64,000 bases of DNA from CAYRYU01 sp964428355 (GTDB lineage: Bacteria; Muiribacteriota; Ozemobacteria; Ozemobacterales; Ozemobacteraceae), in contig CAYRYU010000022.1 of assembly GCA_964428355.1 (NCBI GenBank), forward strand, positions 1 through 64,000, given 5' to 3'. Of the stretch, positions 7,816-16,364 are shown in pieces. Made by a program: the position numbers and the translations under genes. Positions within the stretch are counted from its first letter, which is position 1. Every line of letters starts with the position of its first letter. A model generated the notes under the pieces. That model had not been told where the DNA came from. It saw only the letters and a program-made list of their open reading frames with translations, and searched no databases.

Positions 7816-8724
7816 TCAGGGGCGCTTGGTGGCGGACATCAACCGGTCTGCGAGATTTCGGATTTCGGCCGCCATTGACAGCTTGTCCAGCCACTCGGCC
7901 GGGATCCCGGGTTCACCATAGAATGCGCCCGCGACCTGGCCGCAAACTGCCGCGGTCGTATCAGCATCGTCCCCCAGGTTTGCTGCGGCGAGAATCGCAG
8001 CCTCGAAGTTCCCGGTGTTCATGAAGCACCACAGCGCGGCTTCGAGACAATCGACTACGTATCCGGAACCCTTCAGATCCCGGGCGGTCTTTTTCATGTA
8101 ATCTCCCCGTGCGATGGCGCAGATCTTCGGGCTCCCTTCGAAAACGGGGCCATCCGCGAAGGCGGTTTCATCCTTTTTCTGACCCGAAAGAGCACGTACG
8201 ATCATCCGCGAGAGGAGCCGGCAACCGTCCAGGCATTCTTTGGCTCCGTGGGTTGTGCGGGAGCTTTCCTCAGCGAATCGCTCTGACAGCTCCATATCGG
8301 GGAAGAAGAACATCGGAATGGGCGCAAGACGCATTATGCAGCCGTTTCCCGCGGAATGCCCGTCCACGGTTCCGGAAATCGGATCGCCGGTGCGGCGGAA
8401 TCTTCTCAGCGCAGCGGAAACCGTATTTCCGATATCGAAGCATGTTCCGGTACTGCTCAGGTAACCGGACTCCGCCCAGCGGCAGTACCTGTTCATCTGG
8501 TCTTCGGGATCGAACCGGCCCGTTTCGAGAAGACTGGTGGCCAGGCACAGGGCCATCGATGTGTCGTCGGTCCATTGGCCGGGCCTGAGGTTGAAAGGGC
8601 CTCCCCCGGTCAAACCGGTCAATGGCTCGAAACTCCCCCGGGACCGGAACTCCACCGTCGTACCAACAGCGTCTCCGGCGGCGAGTCCGAGAAGGCACCC
8701 CCGAAACCTGTCTTTCTCATCCAT
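7816..8724 (-). CDS. ADP-ribosylglycohydrolase family protein (DraG/ARH-like)
   Basis: This 302-residue protein matches the ADP-ribosyl-hydrolase fold. It has the N-terminal RFRGCLLGLAAGDAVGTTVEF, the dimetal-site motif WTDDTSMA (about residues 52-58), the GNGCIMR segment, and the C-terminal NLGDDADTTAAV that supplies further metal-binding aspartates. These enzymes remove ADP-ribose from arginine or related adducts in the cytosol. It is monocistronic and divergent from the M23 peptidase. No ADP-ribosyltransferase is visible nearby, so the physiological substrate cannot be assigned; a role on free or small-molecule ADP-ribose conjugates is equally possible. Confidence 0.92.
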   Translation of the reverse strand: MDEKDRFRGCLLGLAAGDAVGTTVEFRSRGSFEPLTGLTGGGPFNLRPGQWTDDTSMALCLATSLLETGRFDPEDQMNRYCRWAESGYLSSTGTCFDIGNTVSAALRRFRRTGDPISGTVDGHSAGNGCIMRLAPIPMFFFPDMELSERFAEESSRTTHGAKECLDGCRLLSRMIVRALSGQKKDETAFADGPVFEGSPKICAIARGDYMKKTARDLKGSGYVVDCLEAALWCFMNTGNFEAAILAAANLGDDADTTAAVCGQVAGAFYGEPGIPAEWLDKLSMAAEIRNLADRLMSATKRP

Positions 8725-8798
8725 GCAATTATGATATCATCGGGGGTGTCTTTTTCAATATGAATCGTTCGTGGTGCGAGATGAAGAAGGTCTTATCG

Positions 8799-9980
8799 AT
8801 GGAAAAATCCCGTTTCCCTCAGGTCGAGAAGCGAGCCGCCCTTTCCAGGGCTGTACAGCTCCTGGTTTTTCTATCACTCGTTGGTTCCGTATGGGCCGCC
8901 CCTGAAAATGACTTTTTGTTCAAAGGCCCCGCGGGCCCGGACCTTTCCTATCGGGCCATCGACCTGGACGGGGTTTCCGGTATCGATGCATCCCTTCCCT
9001 CCGACGTTTCGCTTGAAGCTGAGCTCATGGATCTGCTCGAACGGCAGGCACCCCTTCTGAAACTCCTCAAGATCAGGATCAAGGACGAAAAGAAGCTTGT
9101 CCAGAAGGTTCTCGACCTCAACAAGAAGTACCCTTTCATCAACCTCAAGAGCCTGAAGAAGATGGAGCGACGCCTCAACCTGGAAGCCTGGACGAACCTG
9201 GCGACCGGTCTTCGTGGGATCCGGCTCGACAAGCTCGACCAGAAGTCCCTGGCCTCTCTCAACCAGGCTCTGGAGGATTACGGAAAGTTGAAGGAGCTCG
9301 CGAAAGCCGACAAGGACCTCGGGAAAGCCGGTAAATACGGGTATTTCAGGGGGGCGATCAAGGAAAGTCTCGCCAAGGCAGAACCCAGCCCCGAGCAACG
9401 GAAGGTCATCCTCCGCGAAGCCAGGGAAGAGTATTTCCAGGCTTTCCAGAACCTCTCGGCCAACCCCGATCCCTCTGGCGCGGTGGACCGGGATGACGCC
9501 AGGGAGAAGGTCCTCGTTCTCGACGAGGCTTTCGGCGGGATCCTCCCCCTCCAGGCGCCCCCGGGAAAGTATGTCTACATGACTTCCGACATCGGCATGC
9601 GAATACATCCCATCAAGAAGAAGCAGTTGGGCCACAAGGGAATCGATCTGGCAGGGCAGGGTTGCACCGGTTGGAAGGTTCAGGCGATCGGCCCGGGAAG
9701 GGTTACCAAATGCGGATGGGAAAGCGGATACGGCTACGTCGTGAATCTTGTCCACGAGATGTCCGGGGAGAAGCTCTACACACGCTGCGCTCACCTGAAA
9801 AAGACCGGCCGGGCCAAAGCCGGATCCGTCGTCGAGAAGGGAACGGTCATAGGTTACTGCAACAACAGCGGAGCCTCAAAGGGAAGCCATCTCCATTTCG
9901 AGGTCAGAAAGAACGGTTCTTTCGGAACGGCCCTGGATCCCAAACCGTTCCTTCCAAAGGTCAAGGCAAAGGGGGAATGA
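8799..9980 (+). CDS. exported M23 family (LytM-type) peptidase
   Basis: The start is placed at ATG 8799, eight bases after GAAGAAGG, giving a signal peptide that ends SLVGSVWA|AP; in-frame ATGs at 8760 and 8781 are alternatives. The mature protein has an N-terminal helical region rich in Lys and Leu (about residues 55-210) and a C-terminal peptidase domain. The zinc motifs are present: HKGIDLAGQG (H-x3-D) and HLHFEV (H-x-H), so an active endopeptidase that cleaves peptidoglycan cross-links is likely. It is followed directly by the gap-interrupted secreted protein, whose ATG overlaps or lies just after its stop. Confidence 0.87.
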   Translation: MEKSRFPQVEKRAALSRAVQLLVFLSLVGSVWAAPENDFLFKGPAGPDLSYRAIDLDGVSGIDASLPSDVSLEAELMDLLERQAPLLKLLKIRIKDEKKLVQKVLDLNKKYPFINLKSLKKMERRLNLEAWTNLATGLRGIRLDKLDQKSLASLNQALEDYGKLKELAKADKDLGKAGKYGYFRGAIKESLAKAEPSPEQRKVILREAREEYFQAFQNLSANPDPSGAVDRDDAREKVLVLDEAFGGILPLQAPPGKYVYMTSDIGMRIHPIKKKQLGHKGIDLAGQGCTGWKVQAIGPGRVTKCGWESGYGYVVNLVHEMSGEKLYTRCAHLKKTGRAKAGSVVEKGTVIGYCNNSGASKGSHLHFEVRKNGSFGTALDPKPFLPKVKAKGE

Positions 9981-11197
9981 ATATGAGAGCATCCGCTNNN
10001 NNNNNNNNNNNNNNNNNNNNNNNNNNNNNNNNNNNNNNNNNNNNNNNNNNNNNNNNNNNNNNNNNNNNNNNNNNNNNNNNNNNNNNNNNNNNNNNNNCAC
10101 CGATCCTCATTGCACTCATTCTTCTCGGGCAGGTTTCCGGGCTGTTTGCCGCCGAACCTGCAAAGCCCCCACTCAGCGAACGGACCCGGAAGCTTTTCCA
10201 GGGAATCAAGGAGACACCTTCCCCAGCCCCTTTTCAAGCGGCTTCCGCGGTTTCTCTCGGACCGGTCCCGGCATTTGTGGCTGTTGCCAATCCCATTCCC
10301 GGCCCTGCCATCACCGGAAAAACACTCCACGTTTTCCGATTCGGAAACGGTCCCGAGGGCGTTTCGCCGATCGTGCAACCGTCGGCGGGGGCAGAATCCG
10401 GTGAGGGTGGAGTGATCTCAATCCTCGCCGATTCCGACCATCTCTACCTTCTCGACATTCCCGGCCGAAAAATCCTGGGCGCGGAAACCGACTCTGCCGA
10501 AACGAGACTCCTGGCAAAGGATTCAATGGGAAGCCTCTCCGTCGGGGATTTCGCCGGAAGCGCTGACGGGACAATGGTTTGGAGTGACCCGCAGAGGCAG
10601 GCTATCCACCTTTTCCGCGACCACAACTGGACTCGAACGATATGGTCCGTCGACGACCGAAAACTTTTCCGCGAGATCCAGTATCTCTTCTCCGACCCCC
10701 GCTCCGGGTCGTTCGGTGTTTACGACTCCGGACGGGACCGGACGTTCCTTTTCAACTCCCGGGGCGACCTGGCCGGGGAGTTCACGGGGGAGGGGGAACC
10801 CGCATTCTTCCGGGGCCACTGTGTTCGGTTGTTGATCGATGATGACCAGCTGACCGCCGAACTCCTCGGGAAAGACGGTTCGGGTGCCGGGAAGATCTGT
10901 TCCTACAAACCCTCCCCGGGAAACATTCTTCTCGACGCATGGGTGGCGGGAAGTCGTGAGAACACGCTGGTGATTACGATCGCAGAGGGAAAGGGGGATG
11001 AGGACCACCCGGACGACACCAAGATCCTGATTCTTCGTGAGGGCAAAGCGACAGTCAGGGCGGTTCCCTTTTCCAGCGATATGGAACTTCTCCCTTGCCG
11101 TCCCTACACACTTCTCGGCCCGGAGGGCGGTCTCGTCCTCGTGGAAGCGGAGGCGGCCCCGGAGGGAATCGCCTTCCAGGGTTACCCGCTGGAATGA
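9977..11197 (+). CDS. exported protein of unknown function, interrupted by an assembly gap
   Basis: The N-terminus (MNMRASA or MRASA, ATG 9977 or 9983) precedes a 100-N gap. After the gap the same frame continues with a hydrophobic segment (ILIALILLGQVSGLFA) typical of a signal peptide core. Because 100 N is a conventional unknown length, the junction is not certain to be in frame, but the composition fits one gene. The remaining roughly 365 residues have many short beta-rich segments (YLLDIPGRKILG, MVWSDPQRQAIHLFRD, SFGVYDSGRDRTFLFN) spaced like beta-propeller blades. No family is recognised. It follows the M23 peptidase with ATGA-type overlap, so co-expression is likely. Confidence 0.6.
   Translation: MNMRASAXXXXXXXXXXXXXXXXXXXXXXXXXXXXXXXXXXPILIALILLGQVSGLFAAEPAKPPLSERTRKLFQGIKETPSPAPFQAASAVSLGPVPAFVAVANPIPGPAITGKTLHVFRFGNGPEGVSPIVQPSAGAESGEGGVISILADSDHLYLLDIPGRKILGAETDSAETRLLAKDSMGSLSVGDFAGSADGTMVWSDPQRQAIHLFRDHNWTRTIWSVDDRKLFREIQYLFSDPRSGSFGVYDSGRDRTFLFNSRGDLAGEFTGEGEPAFFRGHCVRLLIDDDQLTAELLGKDGSGAGKICSYKPSPGNILLDAWVAGSRENTLVITIAEGKGDEDHPDDTKILILREGKATVRAVPFSSDMELLPCRPYTLLGPEGGLVLVEAEAAPEGIAFQGYPLE
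9998..10097. other. assembly gap (100 N)
   Basis: Exactly 100 undetermined bases lie inside the start of an exported protein gene. Round-number gaps usually stand for unknown length in scaffolds, so distances and reading frame across this point are not reliable. Confidence 0.99.
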
Positions 11198-11203
11198 CAC
11201 CGC

Positions 11204-11773
11204 TTGGATGATTATTGCCGGAGCTGCGCTGGGAACTGCTGCAAGGGCCTGACGGTCTTCCTGAACGCGGCTGATGTCTCGAGGATCAGACGGCGGGGGG
11301 GAACGGACCCGTCCGCATTCGTGGATCTGCTTCCCGCGAGGCTGGGCGACCGTGACCGAAAGGCCTACGGATTTTCCCTTGGCGGGGATGAACGTTTCCT
11401 GATCGTAATGAAGTCCCGTCGGGGTCGATGCATCTTCCTTCGCCGCGTCGGGCGGAAGAACCGTTGCTCGATACACCCGTTCCGGCCGGCCGTCTGCAGG
11501 TGTTACCCCTTCTGGGCTGAAACCGGAGAGCCCAGAGTCGTTAGACAGGCTCTCTGTCCGGAGTTTCCGCCTCTGGGAGCCTCCGACAGACGCACCGTCC
11601 GCCGGGCCTTCCAGCGCCTCAGGCAGGAATCTTTCGACTTCCTGGAGATCCTTTCCCTCTGGCATTCGGATCTGCAAGCGGAGATATGGAATGGTCGCCA
11701 GAGTGGCGGAAAAGCGGCTTCGGAGTTTTTCGGTTTCATTCAGAGGGCTTTGGTTGCCCTGAAACCGTGCTAG
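11204..11773 (+). CDS. YkgJ-like cysteine cluster protein (CxxCxxxCC)
   Basis: The 189-residue protein begins with CRSCAGNCCKG and has a second cluster CSIHPFRPAVCRCYPF, the hallmark of the YkgJ / Fe-S oxidoreductase-like family (PF03692 type), thought to bind zinc or iron-sulfur. The only possible start in the frame is TTG at 11204, because a stop codon lies two codons upstream. No enzyme activity is established for the family. It follows the gap-interrupted gene by six bases. A second member of the family lies at 60497-61186. Its stop TAG shares a CTAG palindrome with the stop of the opposite-strand gene. Confidence 0.85.
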   Translation: MDDYCRSCAGNCCKGLTVFLNAADVSRIRRRGGTDPSAFVDLLPARLGDRDRKAYGFSLGGDERFLIVMKSRRGRCIFLRRVGRKNRCSIHPFRPAVCRCYPFWAETGEPRVVRQALCPEFPPLGASDRRTVRRAFQRLRQESFDFLEILSLWHSDLQAEIWNGRQSGGKAASEFFGFIQRALVALKPC

Positions 11774-12516
11774 AGAACAGGACTCTCGACGCGAAGGTAG
11801 CTTTCCGGAAGCGCATTTCCCCCGGTCTTGATCTTCAGGCGCTGGCCCGCCTTGATCTCGAACTGGTAGGAAAGGTCTTTTTTGGGGGAAAAATCACCCG
11901 AACCGTTCTCGTACATCGATGCATCATCGGCAACACCCTGGAAAAAGACCGGAGCATAGGCTTTGTCGTCAGGGCGGGTCCAGTTGAGCAAAGAACGCCC
12001 CCGGAAAAAGATCTCCTCCCCGCGGTCATCGAAGAGCTGTACTTCCATGTTCGCGGGTTTGTAGGTGGGCATGTAGATTCCGATCTTGACCGGCCCGTCG
12101 GCGAGAGCGACCCCCTCGTTCTCTCCAGTTCCCTTCACCTCGAGCCCTCCGGTAGGGTTGCCCTGAAGAACCTGATCCAGGTTCGCCGCCGAGGGAATGG
12201 AATCCTTTCGGTCCGCAGCGGGAGTCAGAAGATGTGACCAGACTTTCCGGACCTTTTCCTGCAGAACCGGTCCCGCCGGAGTCGGCCCGGGGTCCTGGCC
12301 CGGAACTGCCCCGGAGGAGGCGACGGGGAGAGAGTTTCCTCCCGCGGGAAGGAGATTGGGGGTTTCGACCTTCTCCCTGACCGTCTGCCCATCCTGACCC
12401 AGCGTGATCTGCGCGGCCCGGGAAGGGGCGAACGGGATTCCCATACCGAGGCAGACGATCACGATGAAAACAACTTCGCGTACAAGAGGACTCTCATTGT
12501 TCGATTTCGAAAACAA
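11770..12516 (-). CDS. exported protein with NLDxV motif, last gene of the ECF/pseudopilin cluster
   Basis: This 248-residue protein has a hydrophobic N-terminal segment (VVFIVIVCLGMGIPF) ending near SRA|AQ, then a Pro/Gly-rich linker and a C-terminal beta-rich domain (VKIGIYMPTYKPANMEVQLFD). I recognise no family. Residues about 112-120 read NLDQVLQGN, close to strings in two other proteins of this cluster (FecR-like and 15318-16331). Its start lies 22 bases inside the preceding prepilin gene, so the two are translationally coupled. It probably acts outside the inner membrane with the pseudopilins. Confidence 0.7.
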   Translation of the reverse strand: MFSKSNNESPLVREVVFIVIVCLGMGIPFAPSRAAQITLGQDGQTVREKVETPNLLPAGGNSLPVASSGAVPGQDPGPTPAGPVLQEKVRKVWSHLLTPAADRKDSIPSAANLDQVLQGNPTGGLEVKGTGENEGVALADGPVKIGIYMPTYKPANMEVQLFDDRGEEIFFRGRSLLNWTRPDDKAYAPVFFQGVADDASMYENGSGDFSPKKDLSYQFEIKAGQRLKIKTGGNALPESYLRVESPVL

Positions 12517-12895
12517 AGCGCTTTCCTCCTAACAGTCCGGTAAAATCGAAAACCACGTTACGTCCGTAGCCTGAGCGGCTGACGACCGCACCATCCTTTC
12601 CCGAGACCGAGTAGCGGACCTCGTCCAGAACCGGAACACCCTTCTCATCGGGGCTCCATACCGAGAGAACCCAGGTGGTCGAGCCGGGATGTGAAATCGA
12701 GGCTGCTGAACGGAGATCGGCCCGCAGAGCGGCTGAAAGGCGTGAAAGCAGGTTGGCGTATTCCTGCTCCTGCGCCGAAATCTGGTTTGCCGAGTTCGAG
12801 GAGCGCTGCCAGAAGATCAGCATTCCCAGACTGCCGCACATGATAGCGGCGACGACGATGATCTCGATCATGGTGAAAGCCCGCCTATCGTACAA
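12494..12895 (-). CDS. prepilin-like protein (minor pseudopilin, H/J type)
   Basis: The start is placed at TTG 12895, six bases after GGAGGAGG, giving a short basic leader MYDRRA followed by FTMIEIIVVAAI. The prepilin peptidase site would be A|F with Ala instead of Gly at -1, which is tolerated in some pseudopilins, and Glu5 is present. Starts upstream at 12970/12976 would give an overlong leader. The 133-residue product has a compact C-terminal domain with no recognised fold. The start overlaps the end of the large Glu5-lacking pseudopilin by 11 bases, so they are coupled. Confidence 0.8.
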   Translation of the reverse strand: MYDRRAFTMIEIIVVAAIMCGSLGMLIFWQRSSNSANQISAQEQEYANLLSRLSAALRADLRSAASISHPGSTTWVLSVWSPDEKGVPVLDEVRYSVSGKDGAVVSRSGYGRNVVFDFTGLLGGKRFVFEIEQ

Positions 12896-14879
12896 GAAAA
12901 ACCTCCTCCCCCCCCGTCTGAAAGCGGAAACCCCGTTTCCAGTTCGCCGAGTCGGTGGGATCGAAGGCATGGTCATATACTATCTGGCGCGGTCTCGGGG
13001 GATCGCTCACGGCGAGCGAAAGTTCCCGAGCGGCAAGGAGTCCATGAATTCGCGCCTGGGCTGGGATGAAAACGGTTCCCTGAAGTGCGATCAGGCCGGC
13101 TTCGATTTCCACGGGAGTCTCCACGCGGATCTCCCCAACGAGGCTGATGATCGTGAGGGGTCCATCGTTCCCCTCAACGGAAACCTGGCTTTGAAGGCGG
13201 ACAGAACCCTTTACCAGCACCATCCCCCCGTTCCCGAAATGAACCGGTTCGGTGACGTTCATTCCCTTCTCCAAAAGGATCACACCAGGAAGGGTGGGAT
13301 ATCCCGCCTTGTCCTTCGGCAAACCTCCTAGCATCTTCTCGAGGTTTTCGAACCTGGCCCCGACACGCTTCTCGAGAAAGGAAAGGTCTTCGATCAACGA
13401 AAGGTCGCCCCCGACGAACAACTCCCGGCCGGAATCATCGAGCAGGGTGTAGGAACTCCCGCAGGCCATTTCCCCGAGCCTTGCAGGCTGCCCGTCGATC
13501 TTCACCCTTTTCGGCGGGGGCGGAGGCTTGAAACCCGCGGGAAACTTTTCCGAATCGATCACCACGATTTTTTCGAAAGGGTCGCCGGGAAACTCGATCA
13601 TCCGGTAGAGTCCGGCGTTGTAGGGTTCGGTGATCAGGTTCGACATCCGTTTTTCGTACAGTTCGAAGGATCCCCCGAAATTGTCACGGATCTTGCCGAT
13701 GGTTCGCGAACTTTCCCCACCCGGCCAGGAGTTCCCCTGAAACGTGACGGTATCGAGCATCGGGAACGCAACGGCGACTCCCTTGTCATCGTTCTTCAAC
13801 CCCTGCACCAGGGCCCAGCGACGCCCCACATTCCCCAGAACCAGGGTGGGCGAAGGAGCTTTTCCATTGCCGTTGAGGTGAAGAATCGAGGAGCAGTCTG
13901 GATCCCTGCTGGAGCACCTGGCAAAGGCATGGTGGCATTCGGGCGCACGGAGCCCTCTTTGGAGCGGGCGGGGGGAAACGTAATAGCTGAACTTGAACTT
14001 TTCCGCGGCCAGGGGCTCCTCCGGAGCCATGGGGTAGGTGTAACAACCGCCGGGAACGAGCGCGTCAGAAAACCTGACGTCCCCGCCCCCCGCGGCCAAT
14101 CCCAGTGTCCATCGGGGAGCGCCACCAAGGAAGACCCAACCCTGCCGGTCGATATGGTCGCTGAACGAATCGGGGGCATAAGTCGATCCGGGGATCCCGG
14201 TGTCGCTTCCCACAACAAGCGGGGAATCCTTGAGGTCCTGGAAACTGCTGGAATCCTCCAGGCGGTTGAGCGCAAGCGAGCCCTGGCCGCGGATGAAAAG
14301 GGCGAACTTCCCGATCACGGGGGGGAGGATATTGATGATTTTCATGGGTTTGTACCAGGAAAGATTGCACGTGGCGTCACCCACCCCTGCTGAGGCGCGG
14401 ACAAAGAGGTGGAACTGGGTTTCCCGGGAATCTGTCCGGAATCCTGGTCCGGCGGGATTCGAAAACAGGCTTTCCCCGGGCCTGAGCTCGATCTCGACCT
14501 TGGGAACGGTGGCGTCCTTCCAGCCCTCCACCAGGTCGGCAAGGAGCGGGTCCTCCCACGAGAACCGCACCCCCTTCGTGATGGGAAAGCCCTCCGAATC
14601 GAGGAGTTTCGCATAGACCTTTCTCAGTTCATCCGGGGCATCCTGGCTTTTCCCCGCCGGGGAGGAACCGCCCCGATTGAAATCTTCCTCCAGCCGGAGC
14701 CACATGTCGCGGGCGGCGAGAAGTGCCCCGTTTGCCACATGATACGCGCGCTCGTAGTCGGCGAGATGTGCCGCCATGTTCAGGTGCTCGCGCGAGAAGA
14801 AATGCCTGGTGACCGCAAGCAAGACGATCAGACAGATCAACAACAGAACCGCGGGAAGCAGGAATCCCCTTCTGGTCAC
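12885..14879 (-). CDS. large pseudopilin lacking Glu5 (GspK/PilX-like)
   Basis: The GTG start at 14879 overlaps the previous stop (GTGA) and is preceded by GGAAGG. The leader MTRRG is followed by FLLPAVLLLICLIVLLAV: a prepilin-type G|F site but Ala rather than Glu at position 5, as in GspK and PilX tip pseudopilins. At 664 residues it is about twice the size of typical GspK. The remainder is beta-rich, with a polymer-like repeat near the C-terminus (VKGSVRLQSQVSVEGNDGP). It lies between two Glu5-containing prepilins, matching a tip-complex trio. The large domain may display a surface function; nothing enzymatic is recognised. Confidence 0.78.
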   Translation of the reverse strand: MTRRGFLLPAVLLLICLIVLLAVTRHFFSREHLNMAAHLADYERAYHVANGALLAARDMWLRLEEDFNRGGSSPAGKSQDAPDELRKVYAKLLDSEGFPITKGVRFSWEDPLLADLVEGWKDATVPKVEIELRPGESLFSNPAGPGFRTDSRETQFHLFVRASAGVGDATCNLSWYKPMKIINILPPVIGKFALFIRGQGSLALNRLEDSSSFQDLKDSPLVVGSDTGIPGSTYAPDSFSDHIDRQGWVFLGGAPRWTLGLAAGGGDVRFSDALVPGGCYTYPMAPEEPLAAEKFKFSYYVSPRPLQRGLRAPECHHAFARCSSRDPDCSSILHLNGNGKAPSPTLVLGNVGRRWALVQGLKNDDKGVAVAFPMLDTVTFQGNSWPGGESSRTIGKIRDNFGGSFELYEKRMSNLITEPYNAGLYRMIEFPGDPFEKIVVIDSEKFPAGFKPPPPPKRVKIDGQPARLGEMACGSSYTLLDDSGRELFVGGDLSLIEDLSFLEKRVGARFENLEKMLGGLPKDKAGYPTLPGVILLEKGMNVTEPVHFGNGGMVLVKGSVRLQSQVSVEGNDGPLTIISLVGEIRVETPVEIEAGLIALQGTVFIPAQARIHGLLAARELSLAVSDPPRPRQIVYDHAFDPTDSANWKRGFRFQTGGEEVFLVR

Positions 14880-15310
14880 GAGGGCCGCCTTCCCCGCACT
14901 ATTCCCGAGGAGTTGTAGGATTGCGTGCGTCCGTGGCGGGGGGAGACCCATTCGATTCCGACATCCACCCTGAACATCGGTTCCGAGGAGGAGCCCCGCC
15001 CCGCCAGTTTTCTGAGGGAAACCCAGCGCATGTATCCCTTTGGCGCGGGGGAAATCCCAAGAACAACCAGGCCGAGAGGCCCTGGAAGATCGGGATCGGC
15101 GGTTCTGGGAAGGTCCGCGAGAGTGCCCGGGGGGGCGCCCCTCAGTCCGGCGAACATTGAACTGGAGAGGCTGACCGCCACCGAAAGCTCCTTGGCCGCA
15201 AGAACCGCCTTCCGGCTCCCGGAAAAGACGCTGTAAAGCGGGGTTACGACCAGCAGGATGATGGAGATCGAAACGACGATCTCGATCAGGGTGAACCCTG
15301 TTCTGGCCAA
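14876..15310 (-). CDS. prepilin-like protein (minor pseudopilin, I/V type)
   Basis: This 144-residue protein starts with TTG at 15310 and reads MARTG|FTLIEIVVSISIILLVV, a textbook class III signal sequence with Gly at -1, Phe at +1 and Glu5. AAAGGA lies upstream with rather long spacing. It ends in a GTGA overlap with the large Glu5-lacking pseudopilin and begins seven bases after the upstream secreted-protein gene. Its size and position match GspI/PilV-type minor pseudopilins, but the soluble domain was not assigned. Confidence 0.85.
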   Translation of the reverse strand: MARTGFTLIEIVVSISIILLVVTPLYSVFSGSRKAVLAAKELSVAVSLSSSMFAGLRGAPPGTLADLPRTADPDLPGPLGLVVLGISPAPKGYMRWVSLRKLAGRGSSSEPMFRVDVGIEWVSPRHGRTQSYNSSGIVRGRRPS

Positions 15311-15317
15311 ACTGCTT

Positions 15318-16331
15318 TCAGTCCTTTCTGAACTGGTATTTCAGGAGAGGCGTACCATCTCCGAAATCCCCCTCGAGACGCAGGGTAACGATATCACCTT
15401 TCTGAAGCTTCGCCTCGACAGCGGTTTCCTTGGGGGAGGAATCTCCAGGCTTTCTTTCGAAGATGGAATCGGCTCTTGCCTGGCCATCGACGGACAGGGG
15501 CGTGGCATCGGTTCCACCGTTCCGCTTCCAGGAAAGCCATGTGCGCTCCTTTCCACCGCTCGAGATGACGACCGAGAGCTGGGCGGGTCCGTAGGTGGAA
15601 AGCTTGGCCATGACCTGGAGGGTTCCGGCATCCGGGGCGGTGAAGGTTTTCGTCCCCGGATTCTCCGCGGTTAGTGAACCCCCCTCACCCGCTGAGGTTC
15701 CACCGGAAGTCTCACCCGGGCTTCCCGCCGAAGTCCCGCCGTCGGTCCCCCCGGTCGTTCCCCCGGAGGTTCCATTTCCGTCGATTACATCATCCAGATT
15801 TCCTGCTCCGCCCCCACTTCCCCTGGTCAGCCGGATCTTCCCCGAAAAGCCAGGGAAAGAGAGGGTGCCGATGCTGTCGGGCTTCCTGATCTCGATTTCG
15901 TAGTCCCCTTTCAGTTTCCCGTCCACCCAAACCTTGCACCTTTTGTTTGCCCGATCGAAACCGATCTTCAGGTTGTGGTTGCCGGAGTAATTCCCTACCC
16001 TGGCATAATGGTCCTTGTCCCCTCCAGGGTTCCGGATATCCCCCGTAGATGCGCTCATGAAAACGATTTCGCCCCTGGCGAGCCGGATGCATCCACCCTC
16101 GAACAGGTCTATCGAGGTGTTCTGACCCCCATCATAAACATACCTCTTTGCGGTCCAACGTCCAAGTTTCACCGCATCGAACTCGCCATCGAACTCCAGC
16201 GTCCAGGCATCATCGAAGGAAGCGGGGATTTTCGCCGTTCCCCCCGTCTGGACGGTGACCTCGAAATCCGCGGCCAAAGCCGGAAAACACAGAAACAGGA
16301 CCATGACCAGAGCAAAAAGATTCGACCTCAT
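15318..16331 (-). CDS. exported protein with Gly/Ser/Thr linker and NLDDV motif
   Basis: Signal peptide MRSNLFALVMVLFLCFPALA|A is followed by an N-terminal beta domain (residues about 22-170; WTLEFDGEFDAVKLGRW, YSGNHNLKIGFDRANKR), which looks like a concanavalin/LamG-like sandwich, tentatively. A low-complexity Gly-Thr-Ser linker spans roughly residues 175-222, followed by a C-terminal beta domain. The sequence AGNLDDVIDGN just before the linker repeats a motif found at the C-terminus of the neighbouring FecR-like protein. It lies between the FecR-like gene and three pseudopilin genes. No catalytic motif is seen. Confidence 0.72.
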   Translation of the reverse strand: MRSNLFALVMVLFLCFPALAADFEVTVQTGGTAKIPASFDDAWTLEFDGEFDAVKLGRWTAKRYVYDGGQNTSIDLFEGGCIRLARGEIVFMSASTGDIRNPGGDKDHYARVGNYSGNHNLKIGFDRANKRCKVWVDGKLKGDYEIEIRKPDSIGTLSFPGFSGKIRLTRGSGGGAGNLDDVIDGNGTSGGTTGGTDGGTSAGSPGETSGGTSAGEGGSLTAENPGTKTFTAPDAGTLQVMAKLSTYGPAQLSVVISSGGKERTWLSWKRNGGTDATPLSVDGQARADSIFERKPGDSSPKETAVEAKLQKGDIVTLRLEGDFGDGTPLLKYQFRKD

Positions 16332-16364
16332 CGCATTCCCTCCTGGCAGATTTGCCGATCAGAT

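Noticed and set aside
9662..10000. Reading frame from 9662 continuous through the gap
   Set aside because: Its first part lies in another frame over the M23 peptidase; the real start is at 9977 or 9983.
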